Source of the DNA: Augochlora pura
Lineage: Eukaryota; Arthropoda; Insecta; Hymenoptera; Halictidae
NCBI RefSeq assembly: GCF_028453695.1
Contig: NC_135781.1
Span: 31,595,483 to 31,659,482, forward strand
Direction: 5' to 3'
DNA length: 64,000 bases
Shown: in pieces, positions 46,381 to 56,810 of the stretch
How the letters are laid out: each line of letters starts with the position of its first letter
Position numbering within the stretch: position 1 is the stretch's first letter
Made by a program: the position numbers and the translations under genes
The notes under the pieces: generated by a model
What the model saw: only the letters and a program-made list of their open reading frames with translations
The model's database searches: none
What the model was told of the DNA's origin: nothing

Positions 46381-46850
46381 TAAGTCCGATACGTTGGTTT
46401 AATTGGATAAATTAGGTTGATAAGGTCGGCCAATTTAATTAGATAAAATAGTTGAATTAGAAGAAACAGTGTATTTAGATAAACTAGGATTGTTATTAGA
46501 GCTGTTAATTTAATTTGGTAAATCTGTTTAATTAGACAAATCAGTCGAGTCAAATAAATTAGTGGAATTAGAAAAAGCCGATAAATTAGATAGATTAGTG
46601 AAATCATATAAATCAGTTTAGTTAGATAAATCAGTTTAATTATATAAATTAGTTAAGTTAGAAAAAATAATGTAACTAGACAAATCAGTTTAATTATATT
46701 ACCAACTATAATTAGATAAATCAGTGCAATTGTATGATTCAGAATAATTACAAAAATCAGAGCAACTATATAAATCAGCAGAATAATCTAAATATAAATC
46801 AAATCAGATGAATCAGTTGAACCTGACAAATCAGTTCAATTAATACATTA
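46381..46850. repeat. Degenerate AGATAAATCAGTTTAATT repeat
   Basis: Imperfect units of about 17-22 bases built on TTAGATAAATCAGTTTAATTA continue for some 470 bases. On the minus strand they give a spurious Leu/Ile/Tyr-rich open frame. Confidence 0.75.
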
Positions 46851-49800
46851 TTAATTAGACGGTGTAGACTCAAGACCATGCAATAGTTCGAAATTAGAAG
46901 AGACAAGGAACGATCCGTATTGAAAGTTATACCGGCGCCAGTCGCCGCTCACCGCTTCGCTTTCGGTGATGTTGATTCGAAATTTCGAGACGGCTGATTT
47001 GCTGATTCACGCGGAAATTCCATCGCCGCGTCGACAGAATTGGCTCGCTCGGCGGTTCTCCGCGTATGGAAATCCCGCAGTGTCTCGATGGCCTCGTCTC
47101 CGCTACCACGTCAAGGCGCCGCCTCGATTTTCCCGGCGAAATAATCACGGGCAACGATACCGCGCCCGGGGGCGATCGGTATTGCCGTCGGGGGAAAAAT
47201 CGTAAGTCGTCAGCCCGTCGTTTTCAAGCCGCGGATTTTCTGCTTTAATCACGAATCTTTCACGAGCAAAACTCGGCGAAAAATTGTAAAGAATTTTTGG
47301 ATTGCAATTTCTGCAATTTTTGAATTTATGGAAATTGTTAAATAATAATAATTGTTATATAATAAGGAAGAGAGCGGTGTGGAAAATTTGTTATTTTGTG
47401 CCGAGATTTGTGGTCTAGGAAATTATGTTAGTTTTCGGGGAACGTTTCAATGTTTAAGTGAACATTTATTTTTGTTGCAATTCAAAAGAAAATTTACAAA
47501 AATTACAATTTTAAAGAAAATTTACAAAAATTACATTCCTTTTTAATATTACTAATTTTCTGATCGTTCATTGCAACTACAGTGCACCGTAAAACAGCTA
47601 CAAGAAAACAGTGTTAAAATTAATAATTTGTTTAAAACCTTAAATCACTATAATTTTAAAACGTGAAGGAAACTACCGTGTTTTCCGCAATAAAGTTCGC
47701 AACACCGCGCCGTCGAGCATCCGATTTTCCGCGGCGAAGCTTCGAAGTCAGGCCTCTTCCTCCCTCGCCGCCTCGTCGCCGAATTACGGAAAGCATTCGT
47801 CGCGGAAAAATTCCGCGTCGCGGACGTCTTCGCGTCCGCAGACATCTCGGTCCGAAGTTCGACGGGAACAACGACACAATGCATACCGATTACGACACGT
47901 AGCCGCGCGCGCGCGCACACCGCCGATCTATAATACACGAACTTCGAAATTTCCATCCGCATTGGCATTCAGCTAAGACGTCGCTTCTCTTCCTCCAACG
48001 CGTTGAAAAATATCAAGTCCGCGCCGGTTGTCTGAGCTCGGCGAAAAGAGCCGCGCTGTCGACAGCGCGAAGTATCAGTATCTCCTTTGCCGATCCACTG
48101 ACCCGTAAAAACGCCGGATGAATGACAGATCGGCGCGGTGTTATCGGCGGACCGCGCGTCACGCCTCGTCTCCTCGCTCTCTCCCTTTTTTCAACGGGAA
48201 TCCTTGCTTCGCGTCTCTTGTCATGGATTAGAACGCCGATGCGTCGCGATGCCGGCGCGTTGTTGAGACTTTGGGCGACGATGTTAACCCTTTGCACTAT
48301 TGTTCAAGGGTCGTGCGGAATAAAACATTCGTGTAACACTTGTGTAAATAATTATATTTCGAGGAAGATAGAAAGGGGCGGTGGAAGAAATTTTAAATTG
48401 AAATCAGATTGAATGTTGAAATTTGTTGTCGAATTGAAATTTGTTATCAAAGTCTAGAAACAGAAATAAAAAAAGACAATAGAAGGAAAAAAATTATCTG
48501 GTCCCATAAAGGACAATATTAAGGGCAAATAAGTGCTAACAAAAATTTCCTTAATAAAAAATATCATAAATTCGATAGTCTTAATCTCCAATTTTCAAAA
48601 AATAATAATAATAACAACAACAAGAACAATATATAGAAAAATTCTATTCATCGAACAACTCCATGTCCGCGAAATAATTCTCGCCATTAATTTCAAAGCC
48701 GCAAAAATATATTAAATTCTGCCATAATATACCACGTGTACACTATGTAATATAAATTCCCACACACAAAACCACCATCGCCAGGCCCCCGTGGCATCGC
48801 TCACCCCGGCACCACAGTTTCATCATAGCCCGTTCCACGACGATAATTAATCGTCATGAATTTCGATTTTAATTTCGGCCCCGGACAAGTTGTACCGAGC
48901 AACGAAAACCCGCCCGTAATTTCCCATATATTTCGTTTGCAAATGGGATCAGAGTATCGGGATAATGTCCTTCAATTAAACTTTAATGGAGTGCTTCAAT
49001 TACGCGGGGCGCGCATTACCATTTTCGTTTTCAAGTAGCCCCGTAGACCCGGGCGGACAACACACTCCAATTTGTAATCGAAATCCGTCGCGCGTCCGCT
49101 GTCTCACTAAATTCCTGCGCTATCGGATCTCCGCGATTCTTTATCACCAACGCGTCCCCCACCCTCTAACCCTTCTACCATTATGTTGTAGTTCACTCGG
49201 CAATCGTAACCCTTTTTTTGTAGACACGATCGCAATTTTGGTGGTGGATTTACGTATTATTTTGTTCACGATACTTTTTCTGTAAATAACTCGGCTGCGA
49301 TTCACTGACACCCGCCTACGCAACTTTTAACTGTTTATAAACAAATTGAGAAATTTTTGCGTAATTCGTGTATTTTTCGTAATTCGTGTATTTTGCGTAA
49401 CCCATTTTATTCCGCGTATTTAATTTTAGAGGTTTTTCAGACGCGGTTTTTCTCCTAAAAATAGCGTTTTTCGTAATTTTTTATGTAAATAGTAGGTACC
49501 ATACTCATGTGTGTTCATTGTCGTACCACTAACGCGACAATCGGCGATTAATTTCCGCGTCGATCGATTAAATCGCCGAGAATCGTCTCTTTTTCTGTCA
49601 CCCTTTCTCTTTTTCTTTCTCTTTCTTTCTCTTTTTATTTATTTATTTGTCGTATTTCCGAAAGTAATCAGCTGGATCCTCGCTTCATTGTAAATAACAG
49701 GACAGATGACGGAGCGTGGATCATTCACTTTCTTTATGGACGTTTGTTCTAGTAGCGATGGGATTTATAGGAAATTGGAGTCATTTTTTTAATTGCACGT

Positions 49801-50171
49801 TTTCTAAATTATTTTTTGATAAAATAAACCTTGACGAAATTATAATTAAATACCATTTTTAAGTGATATTATAGTTAAATGACATAATTTTCAAATAATA
49901 CAATAAATAATATATAATCTTAAATATTGTCATACTTCTCTTAAATGAAATACCAAGTATACAACACATCTGCTAAAAATTGTTAATATCATATCATCTG
50001 ACAATCTTCTATCAAGCCTACAAAATTAAACAAAAATTAACTACCGTACACCCTATTGTAAATACCATAATTTCTCCCATCGCTATACAGACAAGTACGA
50101 CTTTGACCCTCTCTCACCGAACGATCACACAGTTTGGCCTCAATTCTGACTTGTTTCTCGCGTCTAAACAG
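46851..50171. other. Right part of the large intron, no gene
   Basis: CpG-rich islands lie at about 46910-47250, 47640-48300 and 48750-49150, separated by AT-rich DNA. A TTAACCCTTTGCACTAT at 48284 resembles family B termini but has no partner. A 28-base direct repeat (AAAGAAAATTTACAAAAATT core) lies at 47485-47540. Long CT/TTTC runs lie at 49589-49645. The interval ends at the acceptor TCGCGTCTAAACAG (50158-50171). No other exon is recognised. Confidence 0.45.
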
Positions 50172-50417
50172 TGGACACGCAATCAGGCAACTATAAGTCG
50201 GTCGGCGTGCGAGCGAAAGACTCGCCCCTGACGCCGACGGTAGTGCAGGGGATGGTAATGTTCGGGAACAACGTGGATGATAAGAATGCTAGGGAGCTTA
50301 CCAGCAGTACGATGTCGCCGATTAATTGTACGACTGTAGTCTACGCCGTTCCCGAAGAGGATCGCGTCGTTGTTGGATATATCAATGAATGGATCAATGC
50401 ATACTCATTCATATCGA
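50172..50417 (+). CDS. eva-1: EVA-1-like membrane protein, exon n-2 (juxtamembrane ectodomain)
   Basis: Exon of 246 bases, phase 1 at both ends, with acceptor TCTAAACAG and donor CGA|GTAAGT. It completes a Val codon with the previous exon and encodes DTQSGNYKSVG onward, with one N-glycosylation sequon (NCT) and a short acidic stretch (PEEDR). It ends INEWINAYSFIS. That last segment, continued by KNQEKF in the next exon, matches the juxtamembrane signature of vertebrate EVA1 proteins, AYSF-V/I-S-x-N-x-E-R/K just before the membrane helix (family knowledge). The exon boundary thus falls inside the signature, which supports the join. Skipping this exon would keep the frame. Confidence 0.85.
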
Positions 50418-51405
50418 GTAAGTACGAATCGTCCGTTAACCACTGCCGATAACTCGCGGTGAAACCACGGTAAACTTCTTTATCGATGTCAAGTCTTCCA
50501 CCTTTACCGGCGAGCATCGACGTCGGTAATCACAGGTCTCGCTTTGATCAACTGTTGAACAGTTAGGTGCAATCGGGAATGTATCTGTTGGCGATGAGTT
50601 GTAGACGGTCGGTAATTTTTGTGTAGTTGGTAATTGATGTAATGGTCAGTAATTGATTTATTAATCGGTAATTTATGTAATAGTCGGTGATTGATCGTAC
50701 AGTAAGTAATTGAAGTACTAGTCGGTAATTTTTCTACAAGTCGGCAATTGACCTACTAGTCGGTAATTTTTCTACAAGTCGGTAATTGATCTACTAGCCG
50801 GTAATTTTTCTTCTAGTCGGTAATTTTACTACAAGTCGGTCATTGATCTACTAGTCGGTATTTTATCTACCAGTCGGTACTTCATCCACCAGTCGACAAT
50901 TGATCTACTACTCGGTAATTAATCTGTAACCAAAAACGGCTTCGTAGTCGGTAAAATAAACCTGCAAAGGATAGCACAGCTGTCTCCTTTATCCACCGTC
51001 GAGAGAAACACGGTCGGTAGACGTTTAACACCGAAGCCTAAAACGTTAGTAAGTAAATTTGTCTAACATTGAACAATTGGGTCGCAGCATACATCGTCGT
51101 GCCAGCTTGAGATCATTGTCCCGTAGACGAACAGTTGTATGCGTGAGTAGGGTATGCATCCGATTTGCTAGAAGCGTGATGCTCGATCCTCCAATGGTTT
51201 GCAGTCGATAGATTTTGGGCACCTGTGTTTGGCATTTTGCATTTTCTCCAGCGGCAGAAACTGTTTCTCGTAGTTACTGCATGCGACTTGTTTTTTTTTT
51301 TAACGACGACCGCGTGTGCGCTCGCAACCCGTTCCGAGAAAACTCGGTCGCGGGCACGTTTTTACGTCACCGCTGATCGATCCCGTCGTTTTCGTTCCCC
51401 GACAG
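50418..51405 (+). other. Intron between exons n-2 and n-1
   Basis: 988 bases from GTAAGT to CGTTCCCCGACAG. It contains a 19-bp minisatellite at about 50608-50932. The frame of the downstream exon is open back to about 51225, but this is intronic by the splice evidence. Confidence 0.75.
50608..50932. repeat. 19-bp minisatellite (AGTCGGTAATTGATCTACT)
   Basis: About 17 tandem copies of a 19-base unit alternate between GTCGGTAATTGATCTACTA and GTCGGTAATTTTTCTACAA forms. The two alternating forms point to a 38-base higher-order unit in the middle of the array. It lies wholly in the intron. Confidence 0.88.
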
Positions 51406-51637
51406 AGAACCAGGAGAAGTTCTACCTCTACATCATCGTCTCGGTCACCGCCGGCATACTGATCTTTCTCGGTCTGGTGATCGGCCGGCTACTGGTCAGC
51501 CGTCATCGCGCCAAGAGGGACGCGAAGTTCCACGCGAACAACGAGGCGCTACCGAATGGATTCACCGATGACATTTCCGAGATCGACGCTGATATCGATC
51601 TCACGACGCCGGTGCCAGTCCCGATGCAAGACACAAG
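51406..51637 (+). CDS. eva-1: EVA-1-like membrane protein, exon n-1 (transmembrane helix)
   Basis: Exon of 232 bases, phase 1 in and phase 2 out, with acceptor TTCCCCGACAG and donor AAG|GTACGT. It begins with NQEKF and then a single hydrophobic helix of about 25 residues (starting YLYIIVSVTAG and ending GLVIGRLLV). A basic stop-transfer run SRHRAKR follows, so the N-terminus is outside and the rest cytoplasmic. The cytoplasmic part has an acidic segment (DDISEIDADIDL) and a Pro/Val stretch. Helix position and the preceding N-x-E-K motif fit the EVA1 family; the remaining tail is not recognisably conserved with vertebrates. Reading continues open for 265 bases past the donor to a stop at 51900-51902. 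Confidence 0.87.
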
Positions 51638-52198
51638 GTACGTGCTTACTTATGCACCCGCATTTAATGACCTCCACGAACATTATGCACGATCGGCCGT
51701 GCTATACACCGCCGCGCTGTCGCTATGCGAGAATAGCTTGCTGCGCGACTCGAGACCGAATGATATTTATAGATTTATAAAATTGACTTTTTCAAAGCGT
51801 ATTATTGTTGGTAGAAAGAGAATTAAATTGACGGTGAATGATGTTTCGAATTTTTTAAATAAAACGATCTTTCGTTTGAGATTGCACGTTATCGATTACT
51901 GATTATAATAGAGTTATAAACGATATGGTGATTAATAATTGATTTCGGTTAACTATTCATTAATTAACGATTATGATTGTCAAGATTTTACTTTGCCATG
52001 ACTGCACCGCTTAATTCTGTTTCAAGTTACAACTAGATTCTAGATTTTTATGCAAGATCGCAGTTTTATTTATTTTTTAATGACAGTCAGAATTAATATA
52101 AAAATGACATTTGTGCGCCACAGTTAACTGGTTAAGAGGTTTAACCACCGAGCGAAGATTCCATGAACAGGCAACTGATTCTCACTCGTTTTTCCCAG
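51638..52198 (+). other. Intron between exon n-1 and the last exon
   Basis: 561 bases from GTACGT to an excellent acceptor, CTCACTCGTTTTTCCCAG. It is AT-rich in the second half. The first 265 bases stay open in the exon n-1 frame. Confidence 0.75.
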
Positions 52199-52427
52199 GC
52201 TGCCGGAGACCCAGCTGGCCGAGCGACTCCACGGCGAGCGTTACTACGCGGACACGAGGATACCGTTGTCGCCGACCTCGATCCATCCGCCGCCGGGCCA
52301 CCACGGCGGGAACGCGGGCGTCCGCGTGGACCTCGGCAACCACATGATCGGCACCGACAGCCTGCACACGATCCTCCGTCCGGAGAACCCGCGCAGCCTG
52401 AGCACGAAGAGCTACTACTACGGCTGA
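52199..52427 (+). CDS. eva-1: EVA-1-like membrane protein, last exon (cytoplasmic C-terminus)
   Basis: Completes a split Arg codon and encodes 75 residues, beginning LPETQLAERLHGERYYADTR and ending RSLSTKSYYYG before TGA (52425-52427). It is rich in Pro, His and Gly with a possible SH3-type PPPGHH stretch, and a C-terminal Tyr cluster. Vertebrate EVA1A also ends in an R-S-L and Tyr-Tyr sequence, a weak but suggestive parallel. The exon is strongly GC-rich (third positions almost all G or C), unlike the AT-rich introns. Longer frames overlap it on both strands but lack splice support. Together the four exons encode about 309 residues of the protein's C-terminal part. Confidence 0.85.
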
Positions 52428-53310
52428 CAGGAGGAAGGGGTTGTCCTGCGCGAGGGACGACCCTCGTCGTTGAGCCCGGTACCGGAAGTGAGCACGCGGA
52501 AGTACTGCTTCTAAGTAATCGGGCACGCGCCGACGATTGCTTCCCTCCCGAAGGACGCGAAACCACGGCCGGCGACGGACACCGCCGAGCCGCTTCGTCG
52601 GCCACGGGAACCAAGAGGAGGTCCGTCGATTCAACGTTCATTGCCATCGTCGTCATCATCGCGCGGATCGAGATATCGCGTCGTTCCGTCGCGTGGATCC
52701 TCGGCGGCGCGAAGCGAGACGGTCGTGGCGCCAAGCGCGACGGTTTTTTCTACTTGGCCCACGCGGGATGACTTTAATTTCCAATCTCGCGGATTAAATG
52801 CTTCGGAAGCGACGACGCGAGCCGACCTCGGGATCGGAATTACGCTCGGCGATGGGGGCCGAGACTCGTTCGAGGACGTCGAGAGACACACCGTGGGACA
52901 CTGTAGGACGTTGGACGAAGCTGAACAACGTTGCAGATGGCTGCACGAGGTTAAGTAACGCTGGACGACGCCGGAGGAAGCGGAACCGTGGGACTCGCGG
53001 TCCCGTAACTCGGACTGCGAAGAATTAGGACGGCGACACGGGGTTCTTCCGATGTCGCGTGTCCGTTTCGATCGGCGCGAGAGATCGCGCGGGAAAACAG
53101 GGTCGGTTGGACGAACGAGTCGGCGGACTTCTCCGGCGACGGGCGAGGACGCCGCTATGACGAGGACGCTGCGAATTCTTATTGTTGTTGAGGATGCTGT
53201 TGTTATTCAGAGATACTGTTTTTAATCGAGAGACGTAGTTGTATAGCGCTGGATTATGGGTCAGAGGATATAAGCATATGTTGATCGTCGCCGAACGGAT
53301 TGAGATTTTA
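52428..53310 (+). other. GC-rich 3' UTR of the eva-1-like gene (inferred)
   Basis: The sequence after the stop stays very GC- and CpG-rich for about 750 bases. It contains recurrent GGACGAAG, GGACGACG and GGACGTTGGACGAAGCTGAACAA-type words (52900-52990). Large open frames on both strands here are a composition effect. The 3' UTR end cannot be fixed. Confidence 0.5.
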
Positions 53311-53314
53311 TGCG

Positions 53315-53368
<54 letters not shown>
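53311..53368. repeat. GA microsatellite in the 3' UTR
   Basis: An almost pure (GA)n run of nearly 60 bases with one early AGAAGAG interruption. If the 3' UTR reaches 53843 it would be transcribed. Confidence 0.93.
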
Positions 53369-53369
<1 letters not shown>

Positions 53370-54358
53370 CCGATCGTCCCGCGTCCGGTACCGGAAGCGA
53401 GCAGCCGAGGAACTCGATTCTGGCACCGTCAGAGCCGTCGGACTCGACGGAACTCGATCATGGCACCCCCCCAAAAGAGCCGTCGAAAAATGGCGGACAG
53501 TTTAGCGAGAATATTTTTACTTTCGCGTCGGCGTCGCTCGACGAGCTTCGACTTCCGAGAGCAAGTCCTTTTCTATGTTTCAAGATGGCGGCGACGCTGT
53601 CGCGTTAAATGTTACCGAATTTTTGTAAAACGTAGCTTCGTCGAGGTTATGTCAAGGCATTCGTCGGGACAACTCGGTATCGCACGGTTTCGCGAGAGGT
53701 AATGCGTGCGGCACGTGTTCGCCCAGGCAACCCTTTCGCTTCGCGCGTATGCCACCGTTCTTCGTCTGTTTTCTCCAGCGGTGGATCTGCGATCGCCGGG
53801 CGAAGAGATTATTAACACTGCCTGTCGTTCAACGGTGAGAACAATAAAACAATTAGACGATACCCGTCGATACGAACGCGTGTATCGATCGACCCCCGTG
53901 TAACAATAATTTATCCTGCGTGCACAATTTTTTAGAAAATCGAACCGACGCGTGTTCCTTTCGTTCTGTCAAGGTTCTGTCAAGGTTCTTTGTCTTCTCG
54001 GGGTGATACATATCCGCACAAACTGTACACTGGAACTGCGAACGATACACCGCGTCGTCTATTCCTGTTCGATCGCGAGCTATATATCGTCGAGGAACAT
54101 CGCTGCCTAAACCGCGAGCAACAATGACAAAGGTCGAGAACTGGATTTTCATTTTCGGTATTTCAGAGAATAGTTTTGTGCTGTCTGTTGCTGAAAAGAT
54201 GACGGAAGAGGCTGAAGAGGCTGGAAAGGGGTGATAGGAAGAGGGAGGCGCGGTTTGGCTAGAATCGGCCAGCCTCGAGTCCCGCGTTTCGTGGAAACTG
54301 GGTATTGCGAGGGGGCCGTTTCTGCTAATAAGAGAAAAAGCGGTTACTTTACTTTTAG
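53369..54358. other. Probable end of the 3' UTR and flank, no gene
   Basis: Unique sequence with short overlapping frames. AATAAA is at 53843-53848, and an AT-rich tail follows at 53905-53935. No second gene is recognised. Confidence 0.4.
53843..53848 (+). terminator. Candidate polyadenylation signal for the eva-1-like gene
   Basis: First AATAAA after the stop codon seen by eye, about 1.4 kb downstream. Other AATAAA motifs occur further on (for example near 54859 and 58484), and neuronal insect genes often use distal sites, so this is only one candidate. Confidence 0.3.
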
Positions 54359-54790
54359 CAAGGCTCTGAGACTTCTACGAAGACTATTAGACTTCTATCG
54401 AGGCTATTAGACTTCTTTCAGGTCTCTCAGACTTTTACCAAGGTTCTTAGACTCCTTTCAAGTCTTTCAGACTTTTACCAAGGCTCTGAGACTTCTACCA
54501 AGAGACTCTGAGGCTTCTATCAAGGCTATGAGACTTCTACCAAGGCTCTTAGACTCCTTTCAAGTCTCTGAGACTTTTACCAAGACTCTGAGACTTCTAC
54601 CAAGATACTTTGAGACTTGTACCAAGACTCTGAGACTTCCACGAAGGCTCTCAGACTTTTACGAAGGCTCTTAGACTTCATTGAAGGATCTTAGAGTTCA
54701 TTGAAGGCTCTTAGATTTCTACAAAGGCTCTGAGACTTCTACCAAGGCTCTGAGATTTCTACCAAGTCTCTCAGACTTCTACCAAGACCT
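54359..54790. repeat. 20-bp minisatellite (CAAGGCTCTGAGACTTCTAC)
   Basis: About 21 tandem units of 20 bases (a few of 22) vary at the CTCTGAG/CTCTTAG/CTATTAG part and at TTCTAC/TTTTAC/CCTTTC. The unit is not a codon multiple and the array contains stops, so it is non-coding. It lies about 2 kb after the eva-1 stop codon. Confidence 0.92.
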
Positions 54791-55345
54791 TAACACTCCT
54801 CTCTATGCCATCTTCTCAGCAAAGGACAGTAAACCACCCTTACGGATCTTCATACCGAATAAAATGTTCTTATCAACCGCATCGAGACGAACATTAATTT
54901 CCTTTTCCAATAAATCCGATAAGTCATACAAGTAAGAATATTATTTAGAAATGTTCTTCTTCTACCGCATCTCAATCGCGAATCCACCAGTCGACCGGCA
55001 GCAGCTTGCGATTCGATTTCGAGGAGAACTTCTTCGACCAACAAATTGATGGCGGAAGATTTCACAGTAGGCACGACGTTTTATATATCTGGATCCGTTA
55101 TTTACCGAGGTTATAATTTTATACGAGGACGTTGTGATCGAGCGTGAACAGAAATGTGTAATGAAACGAGCTCACTATAATATTATACAGAATTGTACTC
55201 GATAAAAGTTTACGCGACGACGACGTATTTGTTTATATATAAACAGACGGCGTGCAATGTTTTCATAAAATCTCGCGGCACATCGCGGGCGCTTGTTTCG
55301 ACAGCTTTCGAATCCTTTACCTCCAGAAACATTGTCCCCACTCGT
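54791..55345. other. 3' flank without a gene
   Basis: Unique sequence of mixed composition. Nothing is recognised. Confidence 0.35.
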
Positions 55346-55402
55346 CGGCGATCCACGAGTGATCCACGAGTGATCCACGAAGTGATCCACGAAGTGATCT
55401 AC
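55346..55402. repeat. Short GATCCACGAGT tandem repeat
   Basis: Five copies of a 12-13 base unit (TGATCCACGAAG type) lie in a row, ending in GTGATCTACGCGAG. Confidence 0.85.
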
Positions 55403-55454
55403 GCGAGCGGTTATCGACCGACACTACTTTTACGCTTTGCTCATGCTCTCATCG

Positions 55455-55615
55455 GCGCTGCTCGATCAGCTCGATGAACATCAACTGTTCGATCAACTTG
55501 AACGTCAGCTGTTCGATCAGCTCGAACGTTAGCTCTTCGATAAGCTTGATAAGCTCGAACGATAGCTCTTCGACCAACTCGATGATCATCGGCTGATCGA
55601 TCAGCTCGGTGAACG
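55455..55615. repeat. Degenerate GTTCGATCAGCTCGAACG repeat
   Basis: About six imperfect 24-27 base units contain TTCGATCAGCTCGA or TTCGATAAGCTTGA. The core TCGAnCAGCTCGA is itself near-palindromic. Confidence 0.75.
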
Positions 55616-56215
55616 ATTATCGCGAACGGTATCGCGCGGCCGTCTTTTTCGATCGAGGAACGCGAGAGCGATGGGGACGGCGTTGATCCACGGATCTATG
55701 GTGCGCGCACGACACACGAACGAAAATAAAAAACGACACACGCTCGAACGACACGAGAGTCGACGGTCGATCGATCTCCCTAGATTCATCTCGACCCTTT
55801 GCGACTGTTCTCGTGAGAAGAAAGTGCACCGAAAGAGGAAAATAAGAAAATACAAACTGAGAGAGAGAGAGAGATAGAGAAAGAGAGAGAGAGAGAGTTA
55901 GAGAGGAATATCGTTCGATCAAACCTCGAGGATCGAGGGCGTCGAATGATCGATCCGATCGCTCCACGGGAGACGGTGAAATCGGTCGATCTCAACGAAG
56001 ATTTTACGGCGTTTTTTGTATCGCGTTGCACGCGCTGAAACACGGAAAACGCACCGCAGAAACGACTTTTATAGAGAAACGATCTGTATGTATATCACGC
56101 TGTAAATAGGAACGATGGTCATTTAACTGTAGCGTTTAAGGTGAACGATGAGGAGCGTGTGAGGCAGTGCGGAAGACCGAAAGAGAAGAAGAGTGAGAGT
56201 GAGAGAAAGAAAAAG
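55616..56215. other. 3' flank without a gene; GA runs
   Basis: Unique sequence with a GA-rich tract at 55858-55905. Minus-strand frames through this tract are simple-sequence artefacts. Confidence 0.4.
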
Positions 56216-56445
56216 TGAGAAAGGATGAAAGAAAAAGTGAGAAAGGATGAAAGAGAAAAAAGTGAGAATGAGGGAGAAAAAGTGAAAATGAAAGAGAGAG
56301 AAGAAATAAAAAAGTGATGAAAGAAAAAAGGGAAAAATATGAGAAAGAAGAAATAAAAATAGGATGAGAGAGGAAAAGTAAAAATGCGAGAGGAAAAAAG
56401 GTAGAAATGAGAAAGAAAAATTGGGAATAAAATTGAGAATAAGAA
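56170..56445. repeat. Purine-only (GAAAGAGAAAAAGTGAGAA) tract
   Basis: About 275 bases almost free of pyrimidines, built of GAAAGAAAAAGTGAGAAAGGATGA-like units. The long Ser/Phe/Leu frame on the minus strand arises from it. Confidence 0.85.
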
Positions 56446-56449
56446 TGTG

Positions 56450-56451
<2 letters not shown>

Positions 56452-56515
<64 letters not shown>
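56452..56515. repeat. GT microsatellite, about 32 repeats
   Basis: An uninterrupted (TG)n run. It directly follows the purine tract, giving a compound simple-sequence block of nearly 350 bases. Confidence 0.97.
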
Positions 56516-56517
<2 letters not shown>

Positions 56518-56810
56518 TGCGTATTTCTTAATCGAGAGTGTAACACAATCGAAGAATACGTCTCGTAGACGTGAGATACCGATACTGCCATCGAGTCGAA
56601 TTTCACGATCCTGCGCGATCGAGGATCTCCGTCACCCTTGTAAAATCGATCGTGATCGTTCATGGAAAAGGATCTGCGAAGCTAGGAAATTTTTAGAATC
56701 GCCATTTGAGTCTGTTCGTTTCGCTCAATATCATTGAAATCTATTCTATTTTGTCGTTGTTCTTACCCGATTCCTTTTACTTGTCATTTTATTTCCTAAA
56801 ACTTGAACAA
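56516..56810. other. 3' flank without a gene
   Basis: Unique sequence. Nothing is recognised. Confidence 0.35.

Larger units (their letters stand above)
16868..50171 (+). other. 33.3-kb intron of the eva-1-like gene
   Basis: The interval is bounded by GTGAGT at 16868 and CTAAACAG ending at 50171. No other host exon was recognised inside, although short alternative exons cannot be excluded by eye. It contains a complete piggyBac transposon in the same orientation as the gene, several MITEs, two loci of a 180-bp tandem repeat and many microsatellites. The phase on both sides is 1, so any cassette exon with phase 1-1 could be added without a frameshift. Confidence 0.7.

Noticed and set aside
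52141..52771. Large overlapping frames on both strands over the last eva-1 exon
   Set aside because: Stops are rare in such GC-rich DNA. The spliced frame of the last exon accounts for the coding signal, and the others lack family resemblance.
56136..56663. Minus-strand frame of 175 codons with poly-His/Thr
   Set aside because: Made of the GT run and the purine tract read on the other strand.
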